This document shows, piece after piece, positions 53,471 through 63,814 of a stretch of DNA of 64,000 nt. A model generated the notes under the pieces. That model was given only the letters and a program-made list of their open reading frames with translations, made no database searches and was not told the origin of the DNA. The stretch is taken from positions 40,381,223 through 40,445,222 of the forward strand of contig NC_087066.1 of NCBI RefSeq assembly GCF_963678635.1, written 5' to 3'. The position numbers were made by a program, and so were the translations under genes. Positions within the stretch are counted from its first letter, which is position 1; each line of letters opens with the position of its first letter. Origin of the DNA: Symsagittifera roscoffensis. Lineage: Eukaryota > Xenacoelomorpha > Acoela > Convolutidae.

Positions 53471-55580
53471 GTGGTAGCTCGTCACGGCTGAAAGAGTTGC
53501 ACGAGCGGCTACAACTAAGGAATCGCGAGAGTCCAGCCAGAGTAGACTTACCCTCGACGTGGGGGGAGCAACCTGTCAGGAGTGTGGTAATCTCGAGTTA
53601 CAAAAAGAATACGGAAGGTAGATACCACAGGCACAATCGGATGGACTGGAGAACGGCGCAGAGAGACAGGAGAGATTGCTTCCATGACGCAGCTTGGGTG
53701 GAATACCACACGCAGCCACGTGTGCCTGAGGGGGTGGTCCACCTGATCATAGGGGACAGCTTGTTGCGGGTGCTGACCCGGATCCAGTCCCATTGGCAAA
53801 CGGGGATCTTGAGCTTCGCTGGAGCCGCGACGCCGCAGATGTTAGCGACACTTTAGATGCTAGGTATGGCAAGAGTATACACGGTGACTCTGATGATCGG
53901 GACGAATGACGTGTCCAGGGGGGAAGCAAGGAAGGTGGCGAGGCTGCACGACAAGATGAGCTGCATTCTTGAGGAATTGCGGATTCAAATGGATCCAGCT
54001 ATTCTTACGGTGTGCACCATCCCTTACAACATGAAAGCGGACCAGCATGCAATGGAAATGAACACAAAAGTGCGAAACCTGAACGAAATAATCAGGCAGA
54101 TAAACCGAAGAAGTGTCCTCCCCGTTGGGTTATTGGACGTGGCCGAGCAAATGGAGCTATCCGCTTTCCCTGACGATGCATCCTCGGATGGGATTCACTT
54201 TGATAGGCCCAGAGGGGTGGAGTGGTTGAATGACGTCTTCCAAAGGTACATAAGCGCATTGGAGGCAGAGTTGCTAGAGACGGCACAGGTCACATTCGGA
54301 CCACCCCCAAATGCACCCTTCTTCAACTCGAGGGCTTTGTCCAGTCGCTTGGGTGCAATGGCCGATTCTAGAGACAGTTCGAGGAACAGCCGAACCAAGT
54401 TGCCGGGCGCCGCGCCCATGGAGGCTGATGAGGCAACGTCATCAACTCCCCAGGGATCGATAAAATCCTCGGTGGTGGTGGCGGAGAAGAAGAAGCCGGA
54501 GAGACCAGCGGAGACCTGCAGGTCGAAATATGTGGAGAAGGTCAAGGAGCTGGACTTGGAAGACCTGGAATGCAGGCTAGAGTTAGCGAAAGCTTTGGGT
54601 CTTGAGCAGGTGTCGCACGAAGACTTGGGTAGACTCCAGTGCGTGGACTGGCTGAAGGCTCACGAGACACACTTCTCGAGAGCCAAAATGATGGAGACGG
54701 CGGATCTGACTGGGATTCCCACAAGATCGGTGATGGGACCTATTAACTATAGACCTCTCAAGTCATTAGGGAGTCCGGAATTCGTGGTGGAGCCTCCCAA
54801 ACACCGAACCAGCATTGCCAGGATTAGGGTGGCCACTCCAGCACAGTTGAGGGTGGTGGACAAGCTGATGGATCCGAGAGAGATGGAATTACCAGACGCC
54901 GCGTATGAAGGTACGAAACTAGCCAACGACCCCAGATACGGGAAACCCTGCGGGAATACGCAGCTGGCCAAAACCTTAGCTGTTTATGACAGGGCAGACC
55001 CAGCCGCGGCGAGGGTGGTCATCGTGGCGGGATCGGACTTTGAGGGGACATCTCCCAAATTATTTTGGCCGGAAACTCTGATATATTCATTACCAGGAGC
55101 GGAGCTAAACCAGATGTTAACCCTGGTGGTGGCCGTGAAATCAGAGATGCCTTGCGAGCCTGAGCTACTGCTGTTTGCAGGGATGAACGATCACTTGCAT
55201 GCGACGGGGTTTCTTGAGCAGCTCAAGGGTGATGAACCTACGCCGAAGAAGATCTGGGAAGCTATCCAGACATTATTTGCAGCCATGAATGAAGTGCAAG
55301 AGAACGTTGCCTCACGATTTGGCTCCAAGACAAAAGTGGCGTTCACGACGTCCCCCGGGTACGCGAGCATGCCTCCCGCTCTGCAATTTGTGTATGCGAT
55401 CTTGATCTTGATAGCAGAAGGGAATGGATGGCGTATTCTGATGGCAGCTCCCAATCGGGAACTGGAACCTACGAACTTGAGACTTCGTAGGTCAGAACTC
55501 GCGGCGGCGTGGGCGGATGTGTCCCACGCGTTGAGGGGCTTTCACGAGTTGGCCGACATCTCATCGTATTGGACGAGGTC
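53467..55580 (+). pseudogene. second ORF, SGNH hydrolase domain and SGNH-like second domain
   Basis: Frame 1 from 53467 with one in-frame TAG (53854-53856). First domain: VVHLIIGDSLLR with Ser codon 53758-53760, the LMIGTNDVSRGE Asn block (53899-53910), and DGIHFDRPRGVEWL with Asp/His (54187-54198). These are SGNH blocks I, III and V, all with key residues present. Second domain, about 54980-55560: VVIVAGSDFEG, YSLPGAELNQML, LLLFAGMNDHLH and FTTSPGYASMPPALQFVY. It has the same order (GSD, Gly loop, GMND) but is strongly diverged. The frame then changes near 55560 and the protein continues in 55509-56123. Substrates are unknown. SGNH esterase domains occur in some LINE ORF1 proteins. Confidence 0.65.
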
Positions 55581-56371
55581 CTCTTGCTGGAGATATCTAA
55601 CTTCGCTAGGCAACTCAAGCTCAGTCCAATTATAGGGGACGATCATCCAGTGGTGATTCACCTGACGGCCAGTCTGTGGTTTCGAGACATGGAGGTGACC
55701 ATCACAAGCTCCACCAGTAAATCTAGAGGGCCGAGCAACGAGAGGAAGAACGTGGCCGCATCGGAGAAGCAGCTGGAGTCGATGGTGTATCGACTGACAC
55801 AAGAGGGAGGCAGGTGGCCCTTCCTGACACCAAGGCTGGAGAACGCCACGGAGAAGACGAGAGAAGATGCTCCGCTTCTGGTGAAGCAGATCTGGGATTT
55901 TCTTGAGGAGCAGCTGGGAGTGGCCGAAAAAAGGGAAATGAAGGTTGGCAGGTTCGTCACAGCAGCCAACGAAGTCACGATTGGAGGATTCTGGAGGGAG
56001 CACGCAAGGGGTGAGCTGAGGACGTGGAGGGATCACGAGATTCTTGAGTTCTTGAGTCCTTGTTGGGGAAAGTGTATAGCGCGAAAGAGACCATCTTTGA
56101 AGCCTTCATACAGGAAGTATTGAATATGCCCATCAGTCTGTTGCTGGCACTGTACCTGGTTTACCCAAGGTACCTGTTTAATATGGGCCCAGCATACATG
56201 TTCAGTCGGGGCGTGGACACCCTCCGGATAGACGGATACTTGACATTGGTGCTTCTAACCCACGGGGAACTGGTGTCATTTCACCGACTGATGAAATATG
56301 GAGAGCCTCTGGCGATGGGAAAACACACTCGAGTATTGACACCTACTCGTATAAGTGTGCTGCCGGGCTAA
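55581..56371 (+). pseudogene. second ORF, middle part (two frame changes)
   Basis: It continues the SGNH protein in frame 3 (LLLEISNFARQLKLSP ... DHPVVIHLTASLWFRDMEV) and, after a shift near 56050, in frame 2 (VYSAKETIFEAFIQEVLNMP). A stop at about 56371 and another shift near 56390 lead into the next part. The peptide joins read naturally, so one long ancestral frame is likely. No domain recognised. Confidence 0.45.
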
Positions 56372-56397
56372 AGACGCTGCTGATACAGTACCTACTG

Positions 56398-58545
56398 ATG
56401 CAGAACCGGCACCTGACTGGTGAAGAAAAGAGCCCGAAGACAAGAGAGGAGTGGAGGAAAGTGAATGGGGGCATGCCTCTATTGACGGACCTATGCCTGG
56501 CCATGAGATCGGACCCCATGGGGATGATCCGGGGGCTAGGGGAAGTCGTAACCTGTATCTATGGACCGACCGTCACGTTCGCGTTCCCAGATCCTCTGGT
56601 GAAAGCTTATCGACACTCAGTAACCCACGTGAGCCTCATAAGCGTACTAGATGGAACGACACTTAATTGGTGTCAGCAGGAGGTGCTAAGGGCACAGATG
56701 AGCAACACGGTGCTCTTCGGAAAGGTGAAGGATCCGGAGTTGGTGGTGTACAGTTTTCGAGGACAACTGCAGTGCAGGATGGGAGGCAAGCGCGAAGGCC
56801 CCATCGAAACCTATCCCAAGTTCTGGAACCTAAATCCCCTGACAGCAGATGGACAAGAGATCTTGAGAATTCCCGCGTGGAAGAAAAGCTTCGAGCTGGT
56901 GAAAAGGGAGCTAGAGGCGATATTGGAGAAGGAAGTCCTGCCGGCAAGCATTCCAGAATTCCCAACAGTGAGGAGAATGACCCTGGGGATGATCAGCCCC
57001 CTGGTGGTCCCGTCCCTTTTCGCGAGAGCAACAACCGAAGAACAGCAGAAGGAGTTCATCGACGGCTGGGGTTCTCTCTTCATCGGCTACTCTGCAGCGA
57101 TCTATTTTCATACCAGCGACACGAAAATAAATTCATGGACTACTCAAGCCAAGAAAATGAGAGGGTCGATGCCCCCGAAGTTCGAGGTACGAGATGCCTT
57201 GAGAACACTTGAGCGGGCAGGTCTAGAGAACAAGTTGCCGGTGTGGGACGATGGCAGGATGATAGTGAATGAAGGGCATATCGCACTGAAAGCAGACGAT
57301 ATGCTGTTTGCCACAAGGAAATACCGGGCACCTTATGGACTAGAGCAGGTGGAAAGGAGACAGGAGGGAAAGGAGCTGGATGCAGCAGGCCCATTGCATG
57401 TGGCTCTGACAGAGTATAAGGAAACGGGTCCAGCTACACCATCACTCCTATCAGTGGGCACCCCTGGGGATAAAAGGAGTGGCCCCGTAGAAGATCGATT
57501 CAGAAGGATTCTTGAGAGAAGGGAAGCAGAATCGGGGGAGGAGAGCATGGATGAAACTCTCAGTGAGGCAGGAGAGGATATGGAGGTGGGAAATACACCG
57601 GAGCCGAAGCCATCAGAGGAAGAGTTCACTACGCAAGAACTGTTGAAAGATCTGAGTGGAGAAAATTGGGCAGACACCCCCACGCCACCTTTGACCTCAT
57701 CTCGCCGCAAGAACCTAGAGTTGCCACTGACGAGCGAGAATCCCAACATGGGAATGATCTTCTTGAGTGCGGAGAAAAGGGAGAAGAACACCTTTGAGGG
57801 AAACAAGGGTGCCTTCCTAGGCACTCTGGATGCGGATGCTTGGCGAAGATTCTTGAGCGATTTTAATCGAGAAGTGGACGACGACACCACATTGGACGAT
57901 TTTAAGGAGGAGCTGTGGGACACGGTGGTGAAGTTCGGAGAACCTATCCTGATGGGGACAGGTCTGGAGGAGAAAGCTAGAGGAGAGCTGCTGAGCAAGA
58001 TGGTCGAGTTGAGGAAGGCACCACGAAAGACCAGAGAACACAAATGTAAAGGCAGCTCTACTCCGAAACAAAAAACTGACGATAAAATAATTGAACATGT
58101 AAGGGGGGACAAGATCGAAACTAGTAATATAATTAAAAGTACTAATATCCTTAAGGCTCGAGCAGGGGGGAGGCAAGAGTTGGAAGGGTTGGACGAAGAC
58201 AAGGAAGTCGAGTCAGTGATGATAACGACAACGCCCCCGAGAAAAGACGTGAGGTCTCGCAAGAGGAAGAGAGACGTGGAGGGATTGGGCAGTCCTTCAG
58301 CGGATGCGGTCTCGGAGAAAAACTTGAGAGAGACGCCCCCCATGATTCTGGCACGATGGAAGACAGCAGCCTACAAGAGTAGCTACGAGCCGAGGAAACT
58401 GCTCGACGTAGAAAAGGAGATGGAGATCCCCACCAGCTCAACAACGGAAGAAGACTTCAAGCCTCAGAGGATAAAAAATGAAGCGAGGTTCGACGAGCGG
58501 GCAGACCTGGGAAGTGGACGTCGGCAAAGAATGGGTCTCAAGTGA
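56398..58545 (+). CDS. second ORF, large unrecognised part
   Basis: 715 uninterrupted codons. The first half is globular (MQNRHLTGEEKSPKTREEW, LVVYSFRGQLQCRMGG, GMISPLVVPSLFARA); the second is acidic, Ser/Pro/Lys-rich and probably disordered (about residues 340-460 and 540-715). There is a basic cluster RSRKRKRD, a possible nuclear localisation signal. I do not recognise a family. No signal peptide or membrane helix, so an envelope protein is unlikely. Confidence 0.5.
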   Translation: MQNRHLTGEEKSPKTREEWRKVNGGMPLLTDLCLAMRSDPMGMIRGLGEVVTCIYGPTVTFAFPDPLVKAYRHSVTHVSLISVLDGTTLNWCQQEVLRAQMSNTVLFGKVKDPELVVYSFRGQLQCRMGGKREGPIETYPKFWNLNPLTADGQEILRIPAWKKSFELVKRELEAILEKEVLPASIPEFPTVRRMTLGMISPLVVPSLFARATTEEQQKEFIDGWGSLFIGYSAAIYFHTSDTKINSWTTQAKKMRGSMPPKFEVRDALRTLERAGLENKLPVWDDGRMIVNEGHIALKADDMLFATRKYRAPYGLEQVERRQEGKELDAAGPLHVALTEYKETGPATPSLLSVGTPGDKRSGPVEDRFRRILERREAESGEESMDETLSEAGEDMEVGNTPEPKPSEEEFTTQELLKDLSGENWADTPTPPLTSSRRKNLELPLTSENPNMGMIFLSAEKREKNTFEGNKGAFLGTLDADAWRRFLSDFNREVDDDTTLDDFKEELWDTVVKFGEPILMGTGLEEKARGELLSKMVELRKAPRKTREHKCKGSSTPKQKTDDKIIEHVRGDKIETSNIIKSTNILKARAGGRQELEGLDEDKEVESVMITTTPPRKDVRSRKRKRDVEGLGSPSADAVSEKNLRETPPMILARWKTAAYKSSYEPRKLLDVEKEMEIPTSSTTEEDFKPQRIKNEARFDERADLGSGRRQRMGLK

Positions 58546-61073
58546 ACACCAGGCTACCGGGAAGCAAGTGACTAGCGATCCTCTTGAGAAAAATAAAACG
58601 AGGAACACCGCCCGACCGTGGTGGGTGGCCCTGGAAACACTGCAGGAATTGCAAGACTGTCTGAAGAAGCTCGACAGTGGAGTGTCACGCAAACGACGCA
58701 ACTGGGCTACCCAGCAGAAGGCTGGTATCAATAAACTAGAATTGGGGAGCCAACTGAAGAGAACTTGGCAGAACTTGTTAAAGGATCATTTTGAAGAAGC
58801 GATGAGAACATCCTGATCGGCATCGCCGTTGATGGCGAATCCCTTTATTAGGACCGCAGGACAACTGATGTTCGCGTGGAGCCTGTTGGGGATAGAGTTA
58901 GAGACACTGACTTCGTACGACAAGTTGAAGTTGGGAGGCAAGAATCTAGAGGTATATCGAATGCTGATGCAGCACGTTGCTAGGGACAACTCAGGCTTGA
59001 GTCTGGCAAGGAGGAAAGATGCTACTTGTTTCTTGAGATGGACAATGTCCAACTACCATTCTAGCATGTCACCAGAGAGCAATTGGAAGCAAAACGCTGG
59101 AAAGGAGAGTCTCCACAGTCATCTTGAATGTGTACCAAAGTACTGGGATAGAAAAGGAGGATGGTTCTAGGCAATCTCTAGAGAGCCACAGGAAGTTAGA
59201 TGAGATACGGAGATTCTACAACAAGAAGTTCGAGGAGAAACACGACGTTCACCGTAACTTGGCTTCTTCAGGAGAGTACTTGAAACCCAACAAGAAGGGA
59301 GAGTATCAGTATGTGTCTGGAGTGATGGGGATGGCATACAACCCTTTCTTAGACTTAGAAGCTGGAGGTGCCCATAGAAACTATGAGGTGGCGGAGCTGC
59401 TGAAGTTCTGGACAGAGAGGATAATGGAGATAGACCCTGGGAAAAGAGAGAGACCTAGTCTAGGTTTGATTCTCGAGAGAACACCGGAAGTAATAAGTGT
59501 GCCACGCTCAAGTAAAAGAGTAGAACTAAAATTGCGTAACGGGAACGGCATGTTGACCACGAATCTGGGAGTGGTGTGGAAATTGCTCAGGCCCTCCTGG
59601 TGTCCACATCCCCATGCGAGCCTGATCGAGGAAGTCACTGAGCGAGTGAGATTGGCGCCGACAGAGGATGAAGATTTAGCGACCTTGAGTATAGTACAAA
59701 GACTGATCCTGCCTCATATGAAGGAGTCAAGTGAGATGACGAGTGGAACAGGGTCGGTAAAGAAGATGGAGCCGGGCAGATGTCTTGACTCGACGTGTGG
59801 GAATGGTGAGCACACCTGTGATGGACGATCGTGCGTCAGGATACAGTCTTTCCAGAAGGAAGACCTAGTCACCTGGTTTGAAGACATCACCGAAAGGGAG
59901 AAAAGTGAGATACAGATAGTGGCTGAGTGTTACGCGAGTACCACTGTAAACCTAGCAACAGCTCTGGGATTCTTCTCAAGAATGTGTAGTCTCCAGTCAC
60001 TGGAGAGGCTAGAGTCAGAACACCACTTGGTGACCGCGTTGAGCGTGGAGTCATGGCCCGGAGTGTTGCAAGTGAGCCAGAAACACATCAAGAGTTGGAA
60101 GGTTGGACTCGAAGCGGAGATGGGGTTTCCCATGAGCGAAGCCTATGGACTGCCTCTAAATGCGAAGTCCCTAGTGGGGTCAGTGATGGCCAACCTATGT
60201 GGCAGCCACTATCCATTACACATGGCGATGGTAGAAGTGTCCAGCCAGAGGGTATTGATAGACAAAGCCTTCTCAGTGCCCAAATGTGTAAGACTAGCTC
60301 GGATGTCACATCATTCACACAAGCTGTTGAGGAAGGTCCGAGGAACAGTGCCTAAAGAACAAAGGGATGACTTGAGTGAAATCTGGGGTGAAGAACTTCT
60401 AGGCGTGGAGAACGAAAATACAAGTGACCTCGAGAGACAAAACGTGATTGGGAAACCCATGGTAGGTGCCCCAAACTTGGGAGAAGTCGACATGATACAC
60501 GAGAAGATGATGGAACTTGAGCCTCTCCTGGAAGCCTCGGGAGAACGCAATCTTAGGAGCATCGACCTCACACACGGGGATTGTCCATGCCACTGTCTGG
60601 CGCAGACAGTGTGGTACCCAGACCAAGCCAATCTCTGCCTGATCTGGGATGTAGAAGAAATCAGGTCGTCGGGATTACCCGAGCATCAACAAAAAGTGAC
60701 CATCTTGGTGGTGAGCACAATGTTGGCTCTACGATGGATGGAAGAAAACATAGCAAAGTATCGAGAATCGAAGACGCCAACAGCAGAGTCGATTCACGCG
60801 ATAGATTACAGCAGGAGACTTGAGTTGTTAGAGACGGCATGCAAGGTGTTCGCCATACCAATGGAAGTCAGACACGTGTGGAGCCGCTTGAGATTCTTTC
60901 CTTGGTTTCGCGCGACGTTAACATCCTGGTTATATGTAGCGACGAAGGATCACATGAGGAAACATCAAAAGGAATATCGACAATTCCAGGCCGAGATAGG
61001 ACCAGATGCCTTCAAGAGACCTCTGCTGACCCATCGAAATGCGATCACGACGGGGTGGAAAAACAGTGGGTAG
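58546..61073 (+). pseudogene. third coding block, unrecognised
   Basis: Pieces 58478-58816 and 58829-59170 (frame 2) and 59124-61073 (frame 3, about 650 codons). Readable parts include PFIRTAGQLMFAWSLLGIE, a Cys/His-rich patch CLDSTCGNGEHTCDGRSC (a possible small zinc site), LTHGDCPCHCLAQTVWYP, and a helical C-terminus. The piece after 59124 has no internal stop. No known family seen. It may be the end of the same ancestral polyprotein that starts at 52532. Confidence 0.45.
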
Positions 61074-61373
61074 AGTATCCAGAGACAACACTAGAGCGAG
61101 GGAGTCAATACTGGAGGAGGACCTGGCAAAGAATGTAAGCCTGAGTCTTCACAATTCCTTCTGTTTGAACCGGGAGTCGAAGGTGAAGAGCTTACCGAAT
61201 CAGGCGAAGAGATTGCAAGAGCAAAGGGAGTGGATGCGATCCTATGAACAGCTGAAGGCTTGGGAGGAGATTGTGATCAGCTCCGATGACGAAGAGGCAC
61301 TATTGGAACAGATCACAGTGTCAAAAGTATCTGGATCGGGTACCTCGAGGGCGAAGAACACAAGGTGAGCCAA
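61074..61373 (+). CDS. short C-terminal piece of the third block
   Basis: Frame 1 is open over 61039-61368 with REWMRSYEQLKAWEEIVIS and an acidic SSDDEEALLEQ stretch. It probably continues the preceding frame after a shift around 61040-61075. No domain recognised. Confidence 0.35.
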
Positions 61374-61805
61374 TGGCTCAAAAGGAAAATTCTAGAGTCT
61401 TGAGTCTTGAGAGGGAGGGGGCTCGAAGGTGAACTCGGATGAAATCTGGGTTCACGAAAAAGAATATTTAACAAATAAGATATTGTTATTAATATGCTAG
61501 ATCTATTATATAAATCAAAATGCTGCATGACAATTTCCTGATTGAATAGGACAAAAGAAATTTTAAATCACCAGCTTAAAAAGCGGGAATTCATAGGTGC
61601 AGTTGTGTGCAGATTTTGATTGCTGTTTAGTGATAGTGTGAAAATTTTATATGGTCGTGAATTTTGGAAGGTAGATAAACTTAAGTCCGCTGCAAACTTC
61701 TGTAAATGACCACTGGCACTGTATCTTGAGTGACACTCGGGCTTCTGGGGATTCACTGACAAAGACAGCACGCGATGAGGACATCGATCTTGAGTCCGGG
61801 GAGTA
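61374..61805 (+). other. 3' non-coding region of the giant element
   Basis: AT-rich from about 61440 with no gene. It ends in the short purine-rich GTCCGGGGAGTA just before the 3' LTR, the likely polypurine tract. Confidence 0.5.
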
Positions 61806-62685
61806 TGTGCCAGTCGGTCATGTGTGGAAGTTTGACCTTGAGAGACACGAAAATACGTAATTTTGGAGTGAAGTTTTTATTTTCAAAATTTCGAATGGAG
61901 CCTGTCATGCCCAGTTTTCTCGTATCAACTGAAAACAGAAAGTGAAAAATCAGAACATCCGAAGTAACAATTGCGGGAAAATACTCAAGAAAAAACAGCA
62001 GGAAATTGCTATTCGCAATTTCCAGATATAAAATATGACACGAGTAGAGCTGTCTTATCCCGAAATAGGAAGAGAGAACAACCATTCGGAACAAACTAGA
62101 GTGAACCTTCAATGGAAAAGTAGACAACTTGAGTGTCCCAATGGTTCACACAAAAACTCCAATTCTAGAGCCAGAATTTACTTCTGTTACCAAAACTGAC
62201 CAGTATTAAACTTATCTAGTTATATTACCTAATTCTTGAGTTGCTTACCAATTTAATTACTCCTTGTACTCGAGTGCATCAACATGTGAGTCCCTAATTT
62301 AAATTTCTCGAGTGTGTTTTATGATTGTTATGTTGAGATAAGGCGAGTTTTAGGTTGATCCACCTGAAATGGATCAAAGTTTCACTGTCCAATAAAAAGT
62401 AACTTAACGGATTGTTCCGACCCTGTTTTTAACGGCGCCCATGTATTTTGGGTATTTTGAGACCTAAGTATGGGAACGTTCTTATTTTCTTGAGTGGGGG
62501 GATATTTTGGTAGTAGCTTTTAAGCTGTAATGGGTTCTAGTCTCATGTTGCAAGCGAACCGAATTGGCTCCGACCGTTCTTGAGGTAGAAAAACACAAGA
62601 GATAGTGTCCCTGACTCTTGAGCCAATGTTTATAGGGCCTATTTTTCTTAAGCCTCATATGTGACTGAAGTAGGCGACTGTTACA
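61806..62685 (+). repeat. 3' LTR of the giant element
   Basis: Starts TGTGCCAGTCGG and matches the 5' LTR to GGCGACTGTTACA. The following CAAA (overlapping the last CA) mirrors the left flank. Confidence 0.88.
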
Positions 62686-63814
62686 AAACCCTAAAACTTC
62701 GTGGGTAATAACTCATCCAGGGTTGTTATGAGAATTCATCATTTATTATTTCAGATAATTTTCTGCATCCTTGGCTTTGCTGCAAAATTTCTGGCTGGTT
62801 TTAATTTTAAACATTTGCATTTGCCCCCTCCCTCGAAAAAATCCTAGATCCGCCCCTGTGTTGTCATTACAATTTCGATTGAGGGGACGGGGGGAGGGGG
62901 GTGTTGAGAAAGGGATACCCTAAATAAGAAAAAAAAACATTGTTTTTCAACTAAGTTTGTTGGATTTCTTAAACTATGGAGGGGTAGGATTTTATGAACG
63001 AAAATATTTTTCTGCGATCCGGGAACGAAATTATTTTTCGGCTATTCGGCTGGGTGACACGCCACCATTTAAATATCTCCGCCTCCATTTAAACATCCCC
63101 CTCCATTCAAAAATCCCCAATTCAATTATTTATTTCTTAGCAAATTTATACTGAAAAAACTTTAAAAAAAATATTTTGAAGCTCCGGAATCTGGCGGAAT
63201 TTTCCGTTTTAAAGGCTTTTTCATATCCCATTATATTCAAAAACTTCCGCTCTACAATTTGGTATGCAGCTGAAAACATCTTGGTCGGGATGGGCAGAAA
63301 AAATGGTAAATGGTTTCAACAAACAAAATGACTTTTTAAAAGTTTTACAGGATGCATAATTCAATCCCCCCAGTGAAGTAGAATTAAAATCTTATGAATT
63401 TAACTAGTCTTCTTTGTTCGGGAAAACCATTTACCATGATGGCTGCCAGCCCCGACCATAAAATTCAAGTAATAATTTCTGAAATAACTATGAGTGACCC
63501 TTCTGGAAAGGGTATCATAACCAAGAATTCCTACCAAGAGTAATTCAATCAAGAATTAACGTTGAATAATCAAAAACATTCGAAGGTTTCAGGGTATAAA
63601 AATATAAATTATACAAATTACTCATATTTTGTCATGTTTGAAGCTAACTCCGTTTTTAAAAATCAATTTGAGGTCGCACAATTTCAAAACTTTTTTTCGA
63701 AAACTTGAAAAAAAAACTGCTCAAAAAAATTATGAAAATATATTGAAAAGAATTTAATTTATTCCATATTGCAACTGACATTGATAACATTTTTCCTGAA
63801 AATGTAAAAGAAGA
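62686..63814. other. right flank, non-coding
   Basis: No gene seen. CCTAGATCCGCCCCTG at about 62843-62859, read in reverse, is CAGGGGCGGATCTAGG, a start common to many DNA-transposon ends, but no partner end was found. A stretch near 63200-63290 (CATATCCCATTATATTCA) is a diverged relative of the left-end block at 4168 and 15761. Confidence 0.4.

Larger units (their letters stand above)
40025..62685 (+). mobile_element. giant Ty3/Gypsy-type LTR retrotransposon, about 22.7 kb
   Basis: Two directly repeated LTRs of about 880 bp (40025-40903 and 61806-62685) begin TGTGCCAG and end ...GGCGACTGTTA(CA). CAAA flanks both sides (40021-40024 and 62684-62687) if the LTR ends at ...GTTA. Inside, on the plus strand, lie a long leader, gag, protease, RT, RNase H, integrase, a macro-like domain and then about 9 kb of extra coding sequence. 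Gypsy gene order holds (integrase after RNase H). The length is several times the usual 5-10 kb, comparable only to known giant Gypsy groups such as planarian Burro elements. The LTRs differ at a few percent, and frame breaks are scattered, so it is old enough to have lost function. Confidence 0.88.

Noticed and set aside
57333-58343. 336-residue minus-strand ORF
   Set aside because: Antisense of the unrecognised plus-strand coding block; low-complexity Ser-rich reading.
56398-61373. Envelope gene of an endogenous retrovirus
   Set aside because: No signal peptide, membrane anchor or furin-like site; the proteins look cytosolic or nuclear.
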